Of a stretch of DNA of 64,000 bases, positions 21,135 through 31,597 are shown one piece after another. The stretch's first letter is position 1; the number at the start of each line of letters is the position of its first letter. The notes beneath the pieces are model-generated. The model made no database searches, had not been told where the DNA came from, and saw only the letters and a program-made list of their open reading frames with translations. The position numbers and the translations under genes were made by a program. The stretch comes from Channallabes apus (taxonomy: Eukaryota > Chordata > Actinopteri > Siluriformes > Clariidae): NCBI GenBank assembly GCA_030522415.1, contig CM060125.1, forward strand, positions 28,307,667-28,371,666, in the 5' to 3' direction.

Positions 21135-21290
21135 GGTAAGGTGCCAGTGATGGGGCACCATTTGAGCAGATAGGGTTGAGGGTCTTGCTCAAGGGTCTGA
21201 CAGGGGCAGCTTGGTGGACTTGAGGCTTGAACCACTGACCATCTGATCAAAAGCCCAGGGCGTAAACCCACTGAGCTACCCCAAATACTG
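21135..21290 (-). mobile_element. tRNA-derived SINE, diverged
   Basis: On the minus strand it has a tRNA-like head (GGGGTAGCTCAGTGGGTTTA with GGTTCAAGCCTCAAG as B box) followed by the GCTGCC..CTGTCAGACCCTTG and AGCAAGACCCTCAACCC blocks. It is related to the families at 22748 and 45850. The standard 3' tail is absent. Confidence 0.75.
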
Positions 21291-21619
21291 TAGGCTCAGG
21301 ATCCAGAGGTTAAAGTATTTACTTAAGATGAACAAATCTGTTTTTACCCAACAAAACTTGATACTGCAATGAAGAATTTAACACCCATGTCTGACTAAAG
21401 ATTGCACAATGGTTAATTTGAGGTGACTATCCTTTTTAAGATGCCCAGTTACTTTTACATTTTTTTTTTACATACTGTAGACTGCTCCCATTCCAAGCTT
21501 GAAAACCTTTTTAGATGCACTAGCAAACCTGGAGCATGAATTAAGTGAGCTACCAGGACTTACTTTCTCTAGAATTAACAATTCTTCACAGATGAATCTA
21601 CAAGATCAAGTTCACTTAC

Positions 21620-21803
21620 CTTGATGCCCTTCTACCGTACTTGCTAACCTTGTACATGTTCTTGCCATCGCTCTGCCCTCTTGGACGGCCAAAGTCTATT
21701 AGGTCAGGTGGCCAGGTCTTCAGCGCCTCAGCACCTCTCAAGCACCATTTGATTCATCGTGCTGCCATTCATGACGAAACCAATTTTTGGCCGCTCGGAG
21801 GTT
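21620..21803 (-). other. Candidate exon or conserved block, minus strand
   Basis: On the minus strand this block of about 184 bp, GC-richer than its neighbours, ends in ATCAAG|GTAAGTGAAC, a perfect match to the 5' splice consensus (junction between 21620 and 21619). A possible acceptor CCACTTTCACGCTCCAG lies at its other edge (21804 onward). One frame gives TSERPKIGFVMNGSTMNQMV to about 21733; another gives ALKTWPPDLIDFGRPRGQSD to the splice site. No single frame spans the whole block, so a coding exon would need a shorter start or a frameshift. I recognise no family. A non-coding exon or a decayed transposon piece is equally possible. Confidence 0.3.
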
Positions 21804-22747
21804 CTGGAGCGTGAAAGTGGTTTTGAGGGAAAGCCGCCTCGCGTAGTGCATAGGCATTTATGTGTTCTTACTGCCTGCGGTAATGGACTCTGCGCTGCTT
21901 AGGCCATCACACTTGCTGCCTAACTGAATTGTGAGAAAATGCTGCCTGGGAGATCATCTTATCCAGGTTAGCTTTCCTGGATTGGGATAATATGGGCTTT
22001 TGAGGATTTGTAATCCTTTTGCATGGTGACGTGAGTGACAGTTACAGTTATTTACCCAATTAATTCCAGGGAAAATCCCTCTACACAGAATCGATGATTA
22101 TGTGGTTTAAAATATTCCTCCCTAAGGCAATGTGGGCAAATATGTAGTCCTTTAAAATGCTGTAGTAGACACATGAACGTTGCTATTATTATTGTTATTT
22201 TTTCATAATGCTTTCTTTGAGTCATATGTGAGTCATTTATCACAACTGTGAGCACAATTATAGCGGGGAAATATCCAACGCCTACCTGAGCTACCAACAT
22301 ATCAACATTTGACTGAATCTAGGGAAAAATATATCATCATGCTATGTCAGTCATAAATAATATACAGTTGAGTTTTGGGAATTTTGCTGATTAGTAAGTT
22401 TTCGGGGTTTTTTTTTCCTCCTGAGAAAATGTGAAGTTGTTCTAGTTGCTCGTTTGGGACAGTAATGGAAGAAATACATAAACCTTTAAATAGCATTTTC
22501 ATTGGGAATCATTTCTTTAAGGGATACTTTGCTTCTGGCTCCTTTAAACAGACAAAACGAAGAAAGTTGTACTCGTATAATTGCACTGTAATGGAGAAGT
22601 AAATTTGTAATGTAGTGACCGGGAGCCTAAACAGTACGCTAAATAAATTTTTTCACATTTTATATTTGTTCAAGGTCCACACTTTTTCCGTTTCTTCATC
22701 ATTTTTACTTAGGAACAGTTCTGATACTTTTGCTGCATCTGTACGAC
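21804..22747. other. Gene-free stretch
   Basis: No exon or repeat recognised. The 21815-21960 part continues the higher-GC texture of the neighbouring candidate block. Confidence 0.35.
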
Positions 22748-22936
22748 CACATTTACATTTAGGCATTTGGCAGACGCTCTTATCCAGAGCGACTTACATT
22801 TTTTATCTCATTACACATCTGAGCAGTTGAGGGTTATGGGCCCAACAGTGGCAACTTGGTGGTTGTGGGGTTTGAACCTGGGATCTTTCGAACCGTAGTC
22901 CAATGCCTTAACCACTGAGCTACCCCTGGCCCGACT
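22748..22936 (-). mobile_element. tRNA-derived SINE, AAGTCGCTCTGGATAAGAGCG tail type
   Basis: Reverse complement of a full SINE. The head is GCCAGGGGTAGCTCAGTGGT with GGTTCAAACCCCA as B box; the body has CAAGTTGCCACTGTTGGGCC; the tail reads AAGTCGCTCTGGATAAGAGC then GTCTGCCAAATGCCTAAATG. Related copies on the plus strand are at 23965 and 57398. The tail matches L2-clade LINE-related SINEs widespread in teleosts. Confidence 0.92.
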
Positions 22937-23374
22937 ACTCTCTGGATGTTAACCCATGGACAAATTTCCACCAGTGCTACTGTTGTTAGACTTGAATCAA
23001 CTTCTTGAACAGATTAAATTAATGTTTTTGTTGATTAAAGGCTAGAAAGAAGGACTAGATTTAGATTCCATTGATTTGAGTTGCCAAGAAAGTTGACCCC
23101 AATTCCATTCTGTTCACATAGCTGGTCTTGATTATTGCAGAAGAAACCCAGAACCAAACAGCAAAACATACATTTTGATTTAGTTTGTTAGGTTTATCAC
23201 TGAAGACCACATGCTTAATTCCTTTTGCATACTATACTGCATATATATATACTGACTAGATGTCGCCTTGGGCCTCTAAGCATACTGTACGTCAACGTCG
23301 CCGCCATCTTGGGTCGGGGATCTGAAGGAAGTGCCAAAGTCTCCCGGCATTATTTTCATGAACTGGATGTTTTC
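22937..23374. other. Gene-free stretch
   Basis: No gene recognised. TACTGTA near 23284; a short TATA run at 23240-23251. Confidence 0.4.
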
Positions 23375-23386
23375 AAAGAATGGTTA

Positions 23387-23452
23387 TCCATCCATCCATC
23401 CATCCATTTTCTTCCGCTTATCCGAGTGAGGGTAAAATGGAGCGGGAGATCG
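23387..23452 (-). mobile_element. 66-bp twin-primed RTE insertion
   Basis: The left part (23387-23424) is the inverted (GATG)n tail and GGATAAGCGGAAGAAAATGG end of the RTE element seen at 3680-3703. The right part (GAGTGAGGGTAAAATGGAGC, 23424-23452) is an internal RTE segment matching 3123-3151 in the opposite orientation. AAAGAATGGTTA flanks the whole at 23375-23386 and 23453-23464, a perfect 12-bp target duplication. A short 3' end joined to an inverted internal piece inside one duplication is the classic product of twin priming during LINE integration. Confidence 0.9.
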
Positions 23453-23464
23453 AAAGAATGGTTA

Positions 23465-23964
23465 ACCTATGTTATATACTGTAGCCTAATCATTTAATAA
23501 GCTGTTGTAAATACTGGAAGATGTTTTCACACTACGTACTGTACGCACGTTATGTTTGTTTTTGTGTTATATAACCATTTTACGCTGGTCATTGTATTGC
23601 AGGCTTGCTGATGTACAAAATTAACCAGTACAATTCAAATGTTTTAATGAACATGTATTTTTAAGTATTGATATCACACCATTGTAGCCATTGTGTGTGC
23701 AGTAGACTAGGCTAAGGTAAGTAACAATATTTAATATTAAGTTCACTGAAGTGGAAGAATAATAAACTTACACCTAGTTTTGAAGTAGATTAATATCAAA
23801 AGCTTCAATTTTCTCTGGACTCGAACATAAATACATGTCTGTCAGTTGGAACAAATCAAGGGCTGCAACATGAACGGCATCCAGTGTAAAACCTGTGCAG
23901 ACTTTGAAGATTGAATTATACAATGTGGCGACCCCTTGGACAAAAATGGACAAAGCCATTTTTG
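23465..23964. other. Gene-free stretch
   Basis: No gene or transposon recognised. TACTGTA near 23474 and 23538. Confidence 0.4.
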
Positions 23965-24170
23965 TGGGCCAGGGGTAGCTCAGTGGTTAAGACATTGGAC
24001 TACGGTTCGGAAGATCCTAGGTTCAAACCCCACAACCACCAAGTTGCCACTGTTGGGCCCTTGAGCAAGGCCCTTAACCCCTTAACTGCTCAGATGTATA
24101 ATGATATAATGAGATAAAAAATGTAAGTCGCTCTGGATAAGAGCGTCTGCCAAATGCCTAAATGTAACTG
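23965..24170 (+). mobile_element. tRNA-derived SINE, AAGTCGCTCTGGATAAGAGCG tail type
   Basis: Full-length copy: GGCCAGGGGTAGCTCAGTGG head, GGTTCAAACCCCACAACC (B box), GTTGCCACTGTTGGGCCCTT body, tail AAGTCGCTCTGGATAAGAGC. It differs from 57398 by a short expansion of the ATAATGATATAATGAG region before the tail. Confidence 0.93.
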
Positions 24171-24889
24171 TAAGCCAAAGCAAAAAAAATAATAAAAAAT
24201 CCATAGACATTAGACTGCTTTTGTTAAAACAATGCCAGATACATTTTAGAGGTCTTTGATTATTGTATACTGTAGATGCAAGTGATGAAATTCATGGTGT
24301 TTTTGTTTTATTGTTTACATTCCCATACACTTCTGGATCTCCACCCATGTCTTGTCATTGCTGTGTTATCCAATTGGTGTTCACCTGTTGTGTGGTTTTG
24401 TGCATCATTTTCATATTTTCTTTCTTTGCAAAGAATTATTGACATTTTATTGAATTTCTCACCTGTAGGATTACTTATTAAGGATTAGTCTTGGCCTAGT
24501 CTAGGACTTGCGTAGGCTGATGAATCCAGACCTTGGGTATAGTCTTGCGCTGTTGTTGTTATTATTATAATGTTGTTGAATACATTGTGTATTTCCTTTC
24601 TTATGTTCTCTATTGTATCTTTATATCTATTACAAAACCAGCCATGTCTGTCTGAACCTTCTCGAGTTTCTGATTTGATTTCACTCCCGGCAGCAGACAC
24701 AATCAAGCCAGCTGACAGGATCTTGGGATCAAGATGTCAGTACATCCGTTCATTATTTTGTCGGAAAACGGCATTATGACTGACCTTTCTGTTCGATTAG
24801 AAGATCAGTACTGACTCTTCCCCTTGGGGCACATTTATAAAACTTCCAGAGCTAGAAAGATCTTGGTTCCATCCATCCATCCATCCATC
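24171..24889. other. Gene-free stretch
   Basis: No gene recognised. A short (CCAT)n run at 24871-24888 may be the remaining tail of a GATG-ended retroposon on the minus strand. Confidence 0.4.
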
Positions 24890-25030
24890 AGCCAGCTGAT
24901 TTATCTGTTGTCAATTACCATGTTTCATCGCGCACACATGAATTATTTATGAGCACGCCACTTATTAATCTCGTTTCCTTCGCCCCATGTATATTCCTCT
25001 GATTTACAATTGAAGCTGTGAACATTTTGA
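24890..25030. promoter_or_regulatory. Candidate regulatory block
   Basis: Repeat-free sequence with TCAATTACCATG, GAATTATTTATGAG and CTTATTAATC words. The density of ATTA-type sites resembles an enhancer core; conservation is untested. Confidence 0.22.
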
Positions 25031-26242
25031 AGTTATTAACCTTCAGTATGAGTCACATGCAAATAATACAAAGGAAGGAATCGAATAAAATTTGTCCAGT
25101 TCTATTAAATTTTAAAGGTTTTTATTTTTTATTTGTTTTACATGTCTACTTTACGCTGAATGCATAAATAAACACACACTAGTCCATCAAATTTTTGCAT
25201 TTATTCATTTTTTTTAAATTGTTAAAGTTAAAGTTTAATCTAGTAATGTTTTCTAATGTTTTTAACTAAATGCATAAAAAATTCAAACAAACTGCAGCAT
25301 ATTTAAGCCTATTATATACATGTTACTATAAGCATATGTGTCTTGTTCTATTGGCAGATAATTTAGCTTTTTTTTTTTTTTTTTCAATAGAAATTAATCC
25401 TTAAAATAAGCAAAATTATCTGGCAACAAATCAAGAAACTTTACTTAAAAACTTTGTTAAAGTATGTCTGGAAATAAGACAATCTTGTATTTGGTTTGCT
25501 ATAATCCTATTAATAAACTGTAGATAAATTTGGATAGATTTCAAGATATACTGTAATTTTTTTTTTTTTATTTGTTTATTTAAACATTCCATGTAACTCT
25601 GTAATTCAAGTCTGAAGCTAGGCTCTGGTCCAATGAGCTGCCTTTATGACCTACGTAATTTACATGAGCGCAGATCAATAGATGAAGGATCAAAGGAAAA
25701 GTTTATACAAGATAACTCAAAGTTAGAGCCACCCACTTTCCATTACACAGAAAAACCCAGGCAAAATACCGCAGTACACGTGAACTCAACATGTAGAGGT
25801 TAACTTCCTGAAACACAACATGATCATAGTATGTTAGAAAAGCCTGTACGTGCTAGTTTATACGCATCAACTAGCTCAATGTAGGCTCGATTTGTACGAC
25901 TGATATGAGTGGTGAATTTAAATGCATCTTTAATAAATGATTAGTACTTAAAAATTTTCTCACATCTTCGTATACATGCAAGTTCGAATCGCTCTCACGC
26001 CACTGAGTTCATGCAGATTCAGTGCGAGATTGACTCGAGCAGGAAGCAAATGTGGAGTGAAAATTGCATTCAGCACAGCAAGTGAGACATTTCACACCAC
26101 AGATATACAGAGGACACCAGTATTCCCATGATTCTTCGCTCTGCGAGTCATTTGCACAGGGTCTTGTTGCTGTCTGCACTGAGAACAGAGGGCTGCTTTG
26201 AAGACAAGAGTGTTCGTTTGAAGACTGTATGTGTATCTCGGT
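25031..26242. other. Gene-free AT-rich stretch
   Basis: No exon or transposon recognised. T runs at 25367-25384 and 25557-25569. Confidence 0.4.
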
Positions 26243-26345
26243 GTGTGTGTGTATGTGTGTGTTTGTGTACTACGTAATACGCCGGACCTCTCTTGGTCAG
26301 TAAGGCTGAGAGAAATACTGTGCCTGGGTGTGTGTGTGTGTGTGT
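26243..26345. repeat. Interrupted (GT)n microsatellites
   Basis: Two TG runs (26243-26267 and 26329-26345) separated by unrelated sequence; a further short GT run lies at 26472-26487. Confidence 0.9.
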
Positions 26346-26879
26346 GAAAGAGAGAGAGAGCCTGAGACAGATGAGATATGACGCTATGAGATGAAATGAG
26401 ATGAGGTTTGGAGCCGTTGGATTTCCTCGGATATGGTCACGGCATGTTAATAAGCTTCGGAGCAGTGGCCGTGTGTGTGTGTGTGTGGATGCTCACAGAT
26501 TTTTGTCTAGTATAGAAAATATTTTCTTTTGACTTAAGTGGTTTGGGATCCAATTTCAGCCAGACTTAGTCATTAAACTAAGGACTGTACGGCAAAAAAA
26601 AAAATCATAACTGGAAACAAGATTATGACATTTAGCAGCAATTTCCGTTTTCTTCTGAAAGCCGAGCAGAATTCTGAGTGTGTCTGGGAAATCGAGTGGA
26701 TTTTGTTGTAAGATGGCGACAGCTTGGAACTCGGCTTACCATTACCCCACTATTTTTAGCTGTAATCATTAGTCACATAATAATAATCTTAATAATATTG
26801 CATATTACAGCTCCAGCTTCCCAGAGACACCACTGCATGGTACCCAGCATTCGATCACATGACTTCCATGGTCCTAATA
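26346..26879. other. Gene-free stretch
   Basis: No exon recognised; low-complexity GAGATGA words near 26375-26405. Confidence 0.35.
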
Positions 26880-27625
26880 CAATGCCTGGCCAAAAAATAT
26901 GGTCGCTATTTTAGAAGTGTCAAATTATTGGGTTGCATCAAGCAAAGAAAACAACTAAGGAGATTTTAATAACTGGAACTGGGTTGAGGACCCTTTATCA
27001 TATTATCAAAACCTGAAAGGATAATGCTGAACCGTCAACTATGTGGAAGAAATGTGGTTTGAAAAAAAATATCTTTTTCGGAGGTCACTTGGTGAAGTTT
27101 ACTGTAAGCGTAAAAAAAAAAAAAGACGGGAGTACAGTATGTATAATAGTGAAAATAAGACCATTTCCATACACACACAGTGTGATGATAAACTCATAGG
27201 ATTGGGACTAAACAGCTGTGTGTCCATAAGAAATCTTACGCAGAAAAAGGCCTCGGTTTGCTACGGAGCAGAAAGACTGGACTTTGGAGAAATACAGTAG
27301 AAAAAGGTCATGTGACCTGGTGAGTCCAGATTGAGGAAGTGCATGAAGCAGATGCACCCATCATGCATGGTGTCCACTGTACAAGCCTCTGGAGACGGTC
27401 TTATGATCTGGGGTTGGTTCAGTCGCTCAGGTCTAGACAATTGAAGACAGCAATTGAATATCTAAAAAGTCCTCCCTGATGGTACAGGCCTCATAATGTA
27501 AAAGTTTGGTTCTGTTCTGGCAGCACAAGGAATAATTTTCACACACGTCACATTGCGTGCTGTAATCAAACCTAAAGGTGGGTAAATACAATGTTAGTGT
27601 GTGCCGTTTCTTTGGCCAGACAGTC
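26880..27625 (+). pseudogene. Internally deleted Tc1-like element with recognisable ends
   Basis: Starts CAATGCCTGGCCAAAAAATA directly after TA (26878-26879) and ends in CGTTTCTTTGGCCAGACAGTC before TA (27626-27627); read inward the right end is GACTGTCTGGCCAAAGAAAC, an imperfect inverted repeat of the left. Inside are degraded transposase blocks: a KGHVTW.VQIEE region near 27305-27340 (from VMWTDESR), HPSCMVSTVQASGDGLMIWG (about 27354-27415) and a short tail. At 746 bp it is less than half the usual 1.6 kb, so much of the ORF is deleted. It is the same family as the fossil at 8180. TACAGTA at 27290-27296 lies between a GGAGAAA and a AAAAAGGTCATGTG that are normally adjacent in this family. 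Confidence 0.88.
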
Positions 27626-28057
27626 TATAAAAACAAAGAAAGGTTAGCTTTTGAAATTGAATGTGTTGATCAATTTAAATCAAATGGACTTGATATTAGC
27701 GAGGAATTGTGCAAATTACTTTATAAAATATTAAAATTTTAATATTTTGCTGGATCGGACAAGCTTTGGGTCATCTATTGTAATACAGTTTATTAAAAGG
27801 ATGTTTTTGCAATTTGACTTTCGTTTTCATGCCTAGGGAGCATGAGAAAAAATTATTGAAAAAATAATGGATGGATGGATACCTGGATGGATGGATAAAT
27901 ACTGACGGACAGGAGATCAATAAACTTAAGTGAAATTAAAGTAACCTGGAAAAAATTTTGATTTTTCTTTTTAATTTAAATCCGGAATCAAGGGTATAAG
28001 TGTAATTAAAACATACAGTTAACTAATTATAGTAGAATAGATTTGAAAATTATTGTT
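27626..28057. other. Gene-free stretch
   Basis: A short GGATGGAT run at 27867-27896 may be a LINE tail remnant. Nothing else recognised. Confidence 0.35.
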
Positions 28058-28065
28058 TATTTTAT

Positions 28066-28438
28066 TCATTCATTTTCTATACCGCTTAATCCTGTGTTCA
28101 GGGTCGCGGGGGACCTGGAGCCTATCCCAGGAGACTCAGGGCGCGAGGCAGGGTACACCCTGGACAGGGTGCCAATCCATCGCAGGGCACACACACATAC
28201 ACACACACACACACACCCAATCACACACTACGGGCAATTTAGGAACGCCAGTTAGCCTAACCTGCATATCTTTGGACTGTGGGAGGAAACCGGAGTACCC
28301 GGAGGAAACCCACCAAGCACGGGGAGAACATGCAAACTCCATGCACACAGAGATGGGAATCGAGCCTGGCCGGGGAATCGAACCCGGACCCTGGAGGTGC
28401 AAGGCGACAGTGCTAACCACTACACCACCGCGCCGCCT
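28066..28438 (-). mobile_element. Full-length V-SINE/Mermaid-like SINE
   Basis: Minus-strand copy complete from the head (GGCGGCGCGGTGGTGTAGTG) through the core (GGTTCGATTCCCCGGCCAGG, CATGGAGTTTGCATGTTCTC) and body to the AGCGGTATAGAAAATGAATG tail at 28066-28090. A (CA)n run at 28187-28215 expands the linker. The possible target duplication TATTTTAT (28058-28065 and 28529-28536) encloses not only the SINE but also the 90-bp flank beside its head. Confidence 0.92.
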
Positions 28439-28528
28439 TTAAACAAACTCCATGGAATCATATTACAGCTCCATGTGCCATAGTGTGATACATGTAGTAT
28501 ATCAGCATAGACAATACAGAGCAAATAG
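28439..28528 (-). repeat. Flank shared with 6675-6763, co-located with SINE head
   Basis: Reverse complement of the segment upstream of the SINE at 6764, in the same position relative to the SINE head. Shared runs include CTCTGTATTGTCTATGCTGA and GGCACATGGAGCTGTAATAT. The match ends where a TATTTTAT direct repeat also ends. Confidence 0.8.
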
Positions 28529-28575
28529 TATTTTATAGTTTTGGTTAAATATTAATTTATTTATTATTTAGTCAC

Positions 28576-28579
<4 letters not shown>

Positions 28580-28625
<46 letters not shown>
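28580..28625. repeat. (TA)n microsatellite
   Basis: A TA run of about 45 bp. Confidence 0.96.
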
Positions 28626-28629
<4 letters not shown>

Positions 28630-28704
28630 ATGTTTTTGTTGTGAAAAAACATGTTCAGAAATATATATGATAATAATATGTATCGTATACTAATACAGTT
28701 CTAC

Positions 28705-28912
28705 AAATGACAGTTTGAGGATTGCATTGTCCCTTCAACATATTTTATTTCCTTTATATCAAAGGATACAAAGTCCTCTTTCGGCGGGATGAGGACTCAT
28801 CGATTTCAGATGAGAGAGGTCACTTTGAGATTTCTGTGCTGTCATTTTCTTGTTGTCAGATGCTGGTGATATTACACCCAGAACCATACTGTACGTCTGC
28901 ACATTAAGGGAG
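28705..28912. repeat. Unnamed 200-bp repeat, copy 1
   Basis: It is repeated in direct orientation at 30917-31115. Shared stretches include ATCAAAGGATACAAAGTCCT, GAGGACTCATCGATTT, GTGCTGTCATTTTCTTGT and GATATTACACCCAGAACCAT. Differences are mostly C/T and G/A transitions plus a 2-bp length change and an extra CTGTA at 28889-28893. No family was recognised and no TG..CA ends or polypurine tract support an LTR pair. Confidence 0.85.
28887..28893. other. Tc1-type excision footprint in duplicated repeat
   Basis: Copy 1 reads AGAACCATA-CTGTA-CGTCTGCAC. Copy 2 reads AGAACCATA-CGCCTGCAC at 31093-31110. The single indel is CTGTA immediately after TA. Confidence 0.78.
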
Positions 28913-29754
28913 AAAAGCTAAGCAGCTTGTTAGCTTAAGGCCTGATTTTCGTTTTCTCAGGTATTATTTTTTATTTTTTTTCTGGAGAAATTTTTATAAT
29001 AGGTCTCCTTTAAAAGTACAGTATCTCCTGAGTGATATTGTGGTAAAGCTGTTCATCTTGTGGATTAGTGAGTTCAAATCCCATTGATGCCACAAGAAGT
29101 CACAGCTTCAAGTCTAAAAGTAATCAGTCTCCCCTCTCCAACCTGGTAGTGACAGATCATTACAGTTTCTGCCCCCATTCTGTCTAAAGTAAATATAGAC
29201 CTTGCACATATACTGTATAAGGAACATAAAATTATGGTAGTCACTTTCTGGAGTACTGTACATGCACCTGAACACACAACCCTCTTTTCAGTGAACGGAT
29301 AGAGATTTTTATACGCTACTAATTGGAGGTTGTGTGTCGTGCTGATGCCACACATACAATAGCATTTAATAGTGGCGCAACATAAATTGAGCTGGACTGG
29401 GCCCTATTCATACATTGTCTCGTCTTGAAAAGCGTAGACAGAAAGCTAGAAAACAGGACACAATGGCATTCATTCTCGAAGGACTGACTGCAGCTGCAGG
29501 AAGTCACTGATTACTGCAGAGAGAGAGTATACAGTACTACTGCCAAACACAAGAGATAATGTTTAGCTTTCCCCACTTTATCTGCAACATATAACTATGG
29601 GTGATGGTGGAAAAGTTGAATTAGAAGTCAGAAGAATGCAGTGCAGATATACAACTCGTTTGCGCTAGACACTTGGCTTGGCTAGTTAACGATCTATGAG
29701 TTGATGGGTGTGATGGTACTGATGATAGTAGAAGGTTGTCTCAGTACGCTGGAG
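28913..29754. other. Gene-free stretch
   Basis: No exon or transposon recognised. TACAGTA/TACTGTA near 29020, 29211, 29254 and 29531, a local cluster. Confidence 0.4.
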
Positions 29755-29885
29755 CCATGATCAGACTGCCTGCTTCACATCTGAAATGCTGGCCCTAAAG
29801 GAACTCTTTTAATAGACCAAATATGTGGAAATGGCTTGGAGCGAGGTCAGGACTGTACGGGGAGATGTGGCGATAACTCTCAGCC
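29755..29885 (-). pseudogene. Mariner transposase fragment
   Basis: The minus strand encodes HISPYSPDLAPSHFHIFGLL followed by KEFL and a stop, the mariner PHPPYSPDLAPSDFHLFGPL signature containing the last acidic catalytic position. It belongs to the same broad group as the fragment at 12800. Only this C-terminal motif survives. Confidence 0.85.
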
Positions 29886-30054
29886 GAGTTCCTGCAACGT
29901 GCAAGTCCTGTTGGTGAATGATTGTGTACAATTCCCACAGACAGATTCGTCAAGTTGGTGGCATATTGTCCGCTGATTTTTAAGGATCAGGCGGACAACC
30001 AAACTGTTCAAACAACTAGAATTAAATTGTCATCCCATCTGCAATCTAGCCAGT

Positions 30055-30485
30055 GAAACGTGCCAGATTCACGCGACGACCCAATGTTGCCCAGCAGCGG
30101 CAGCTTCTGGGAATCTTACATGTCTCATACCGTGACCGCATCAACAACGAAGAGATCCACCGCAAAACTGCGAGCTGCCCCCCTAACCGACATCGGGACT
30201 GAGCAATGTATGCGATTTGCGGGCCATAAACTCCGTCAAACCATCCACAGCCTGCGAAATCAGCAATTCTATGGACGCCTTAAAAAGGAAAACGGAAACA
30301 ATGCTGACCATGTGCAACGTAACGACGGAATTTCATGGACGATTTCCGTGCACTTATTTCATAGGACGAAGACGAAGATGTTGCGGCAAACCGATTATAC
30401 TGGAGAAACCTCGCTGCCCAATGCGCCAAATGGTGCAGTTCAACCAACGGAATGTTCACAGAAACGACTGCTCTGAGTCACCTCA
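30055..30485 (+). pseudogene. Non-LTR retrotransposon, C-terminal end of reverse transcriptase ORF
   Basis: Plus-strand frames give QQRQLLGILHVSYRDRINNE then EEIHRKT, followed by PLTDIGTEQCMRFAGHKLRQ, a MDALKRKTET segment in another frame, and WRNLAAQCAKWCSSTN near the end. This order (LLGI..RDR..NEE, RPLTDI..RFAGH.LR, KRK.., LA..CA) is the usual C-terminus of fish LINE ORFs. It carries frameshifts and lacks the polymerase core, so it is a dead fragment. It belongs to a different family from the RTE copy at 3088. Confidence 0.8.
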
Positions 30486-30916
30486 GCCAGGATTATCATT
30501 CATGGACGTACTGTAGGCCTTGTTTAAAACGTTTACACCTTTCAAATGTTTTACTGGGGCTAAGAGTCTCATCCTTGTGCTAGGCTTCTGAAAATGTCAA
30601 TCATTTTTACAGCTTTATTCACCAGAAATTCCATCGCAAGTCTCGGTTTGACATGAACGCACCTTGTAGTTTAAACTAAACCAGATAATCTTAATGTTGA
30701 TGTGAAAAACACTCAGTTTTAAATACAACAAATTGAAATATTTACTAAATGCAGACAATCTGAAGGTGTCTTTGTGGAGTTAGGCGGCCCCTATTCCTAC
30801 AAGACACTGTAACCTTTATAACTGATTTCACATGAAAGTGCATTTCTTAAAACCCTGACAGTCCGACAACTCTGCTACCTGAGGGCGAGCAGACGAGTCG
30901 GTTATCAATAAATTTC

Positions 30917-31115
30917 TCCAGATGACAGTTTGAGAATTGTATCGCCCCTTCTACGCATTTTATTTCCTTTGTATCAAAGGATACAAAGTCCTTTCGGCGG
31001 GACGAGGACTCATCGATTTTAGATGAGAAAGGTCACTTTGAAATTTCCGTGCTGTCATTTTCTTGTCGTCAGATGCTGGCGATATTACACCCAGAACCAT
31101 ACGCCTGCACTTGAT
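30917..31115. repeat. Unnamed 200-bp repeat, copy 2
   Basis: Direct-orientation partner of 28705-28912. It retains more CpG (for example GGCGGGACGAGG) and lacks the CTGTA insertion, so it looks closer to the ancestral state. A short frame on the minus strand is open in this copy but broken in copy 1. Confidence 0.85.
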
Positions 31116-31419
31116 ATCCAGGCTCATGGGATTATCATGAAGAGCGCACACTCCAAGATGAGTGTTAATCCATCATAGTGACACATGCATCCGATCACAG
31201 CTGGTTAGAGACAACAGGGGCCGAAAAGCATGCGATATTCAAGATATAAAACTTCTTGTGAAATAGAACTTTGCATGATTTTTTTACTTAGTAATTACTA
31301 TGGTTGCCATGGGTTCCTGTAGTTGTCATGCATTCTAAAGGGTTTTTTTTTGTTTAGCTTTCTAAGTTGGTTTTAATGTTTCTTGTGAATTGAAGGTGTA
31401 AAAACGATTGACATTTAGA

Positions 31420-31590
31420 AAAGTACAAGTACGCTGATGAGACTCATTAAGAGCTGCAGTAAAACATTTGAATGGTGCGAATGTTTTAAAGAATGCTGTA
31501 GGGATAATTTGTCGTTTCAGACGTGAAGCATGCACGTGTATGGGATAAGTATTAGTGTAGTGTAGAGAAATAAAGAGATTTTTTAAAGAA
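31420..31590 (+). mobile_element. Mariner remnant (non-coding ends)
   Basis: GCTGCAGTAAAACATTTGAATGG and TCGTTTCAGACGTGAA parallel 12650-12672 and 12883-12898. The transposase centre is deleted in this copy, leaving the flanks. Confidence 0.65.
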
Positions 31591-31597
31591 AAAACTG

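Noticed and set aside
28705..31115. LTR retrotransposon with 200-bp LTRs
   Set aside because: The direct repeats lack TG..CA ends, no primer-binding site or polypurine tract is visible, and the DNA between them holds unrelated mariner and LINE pieces.
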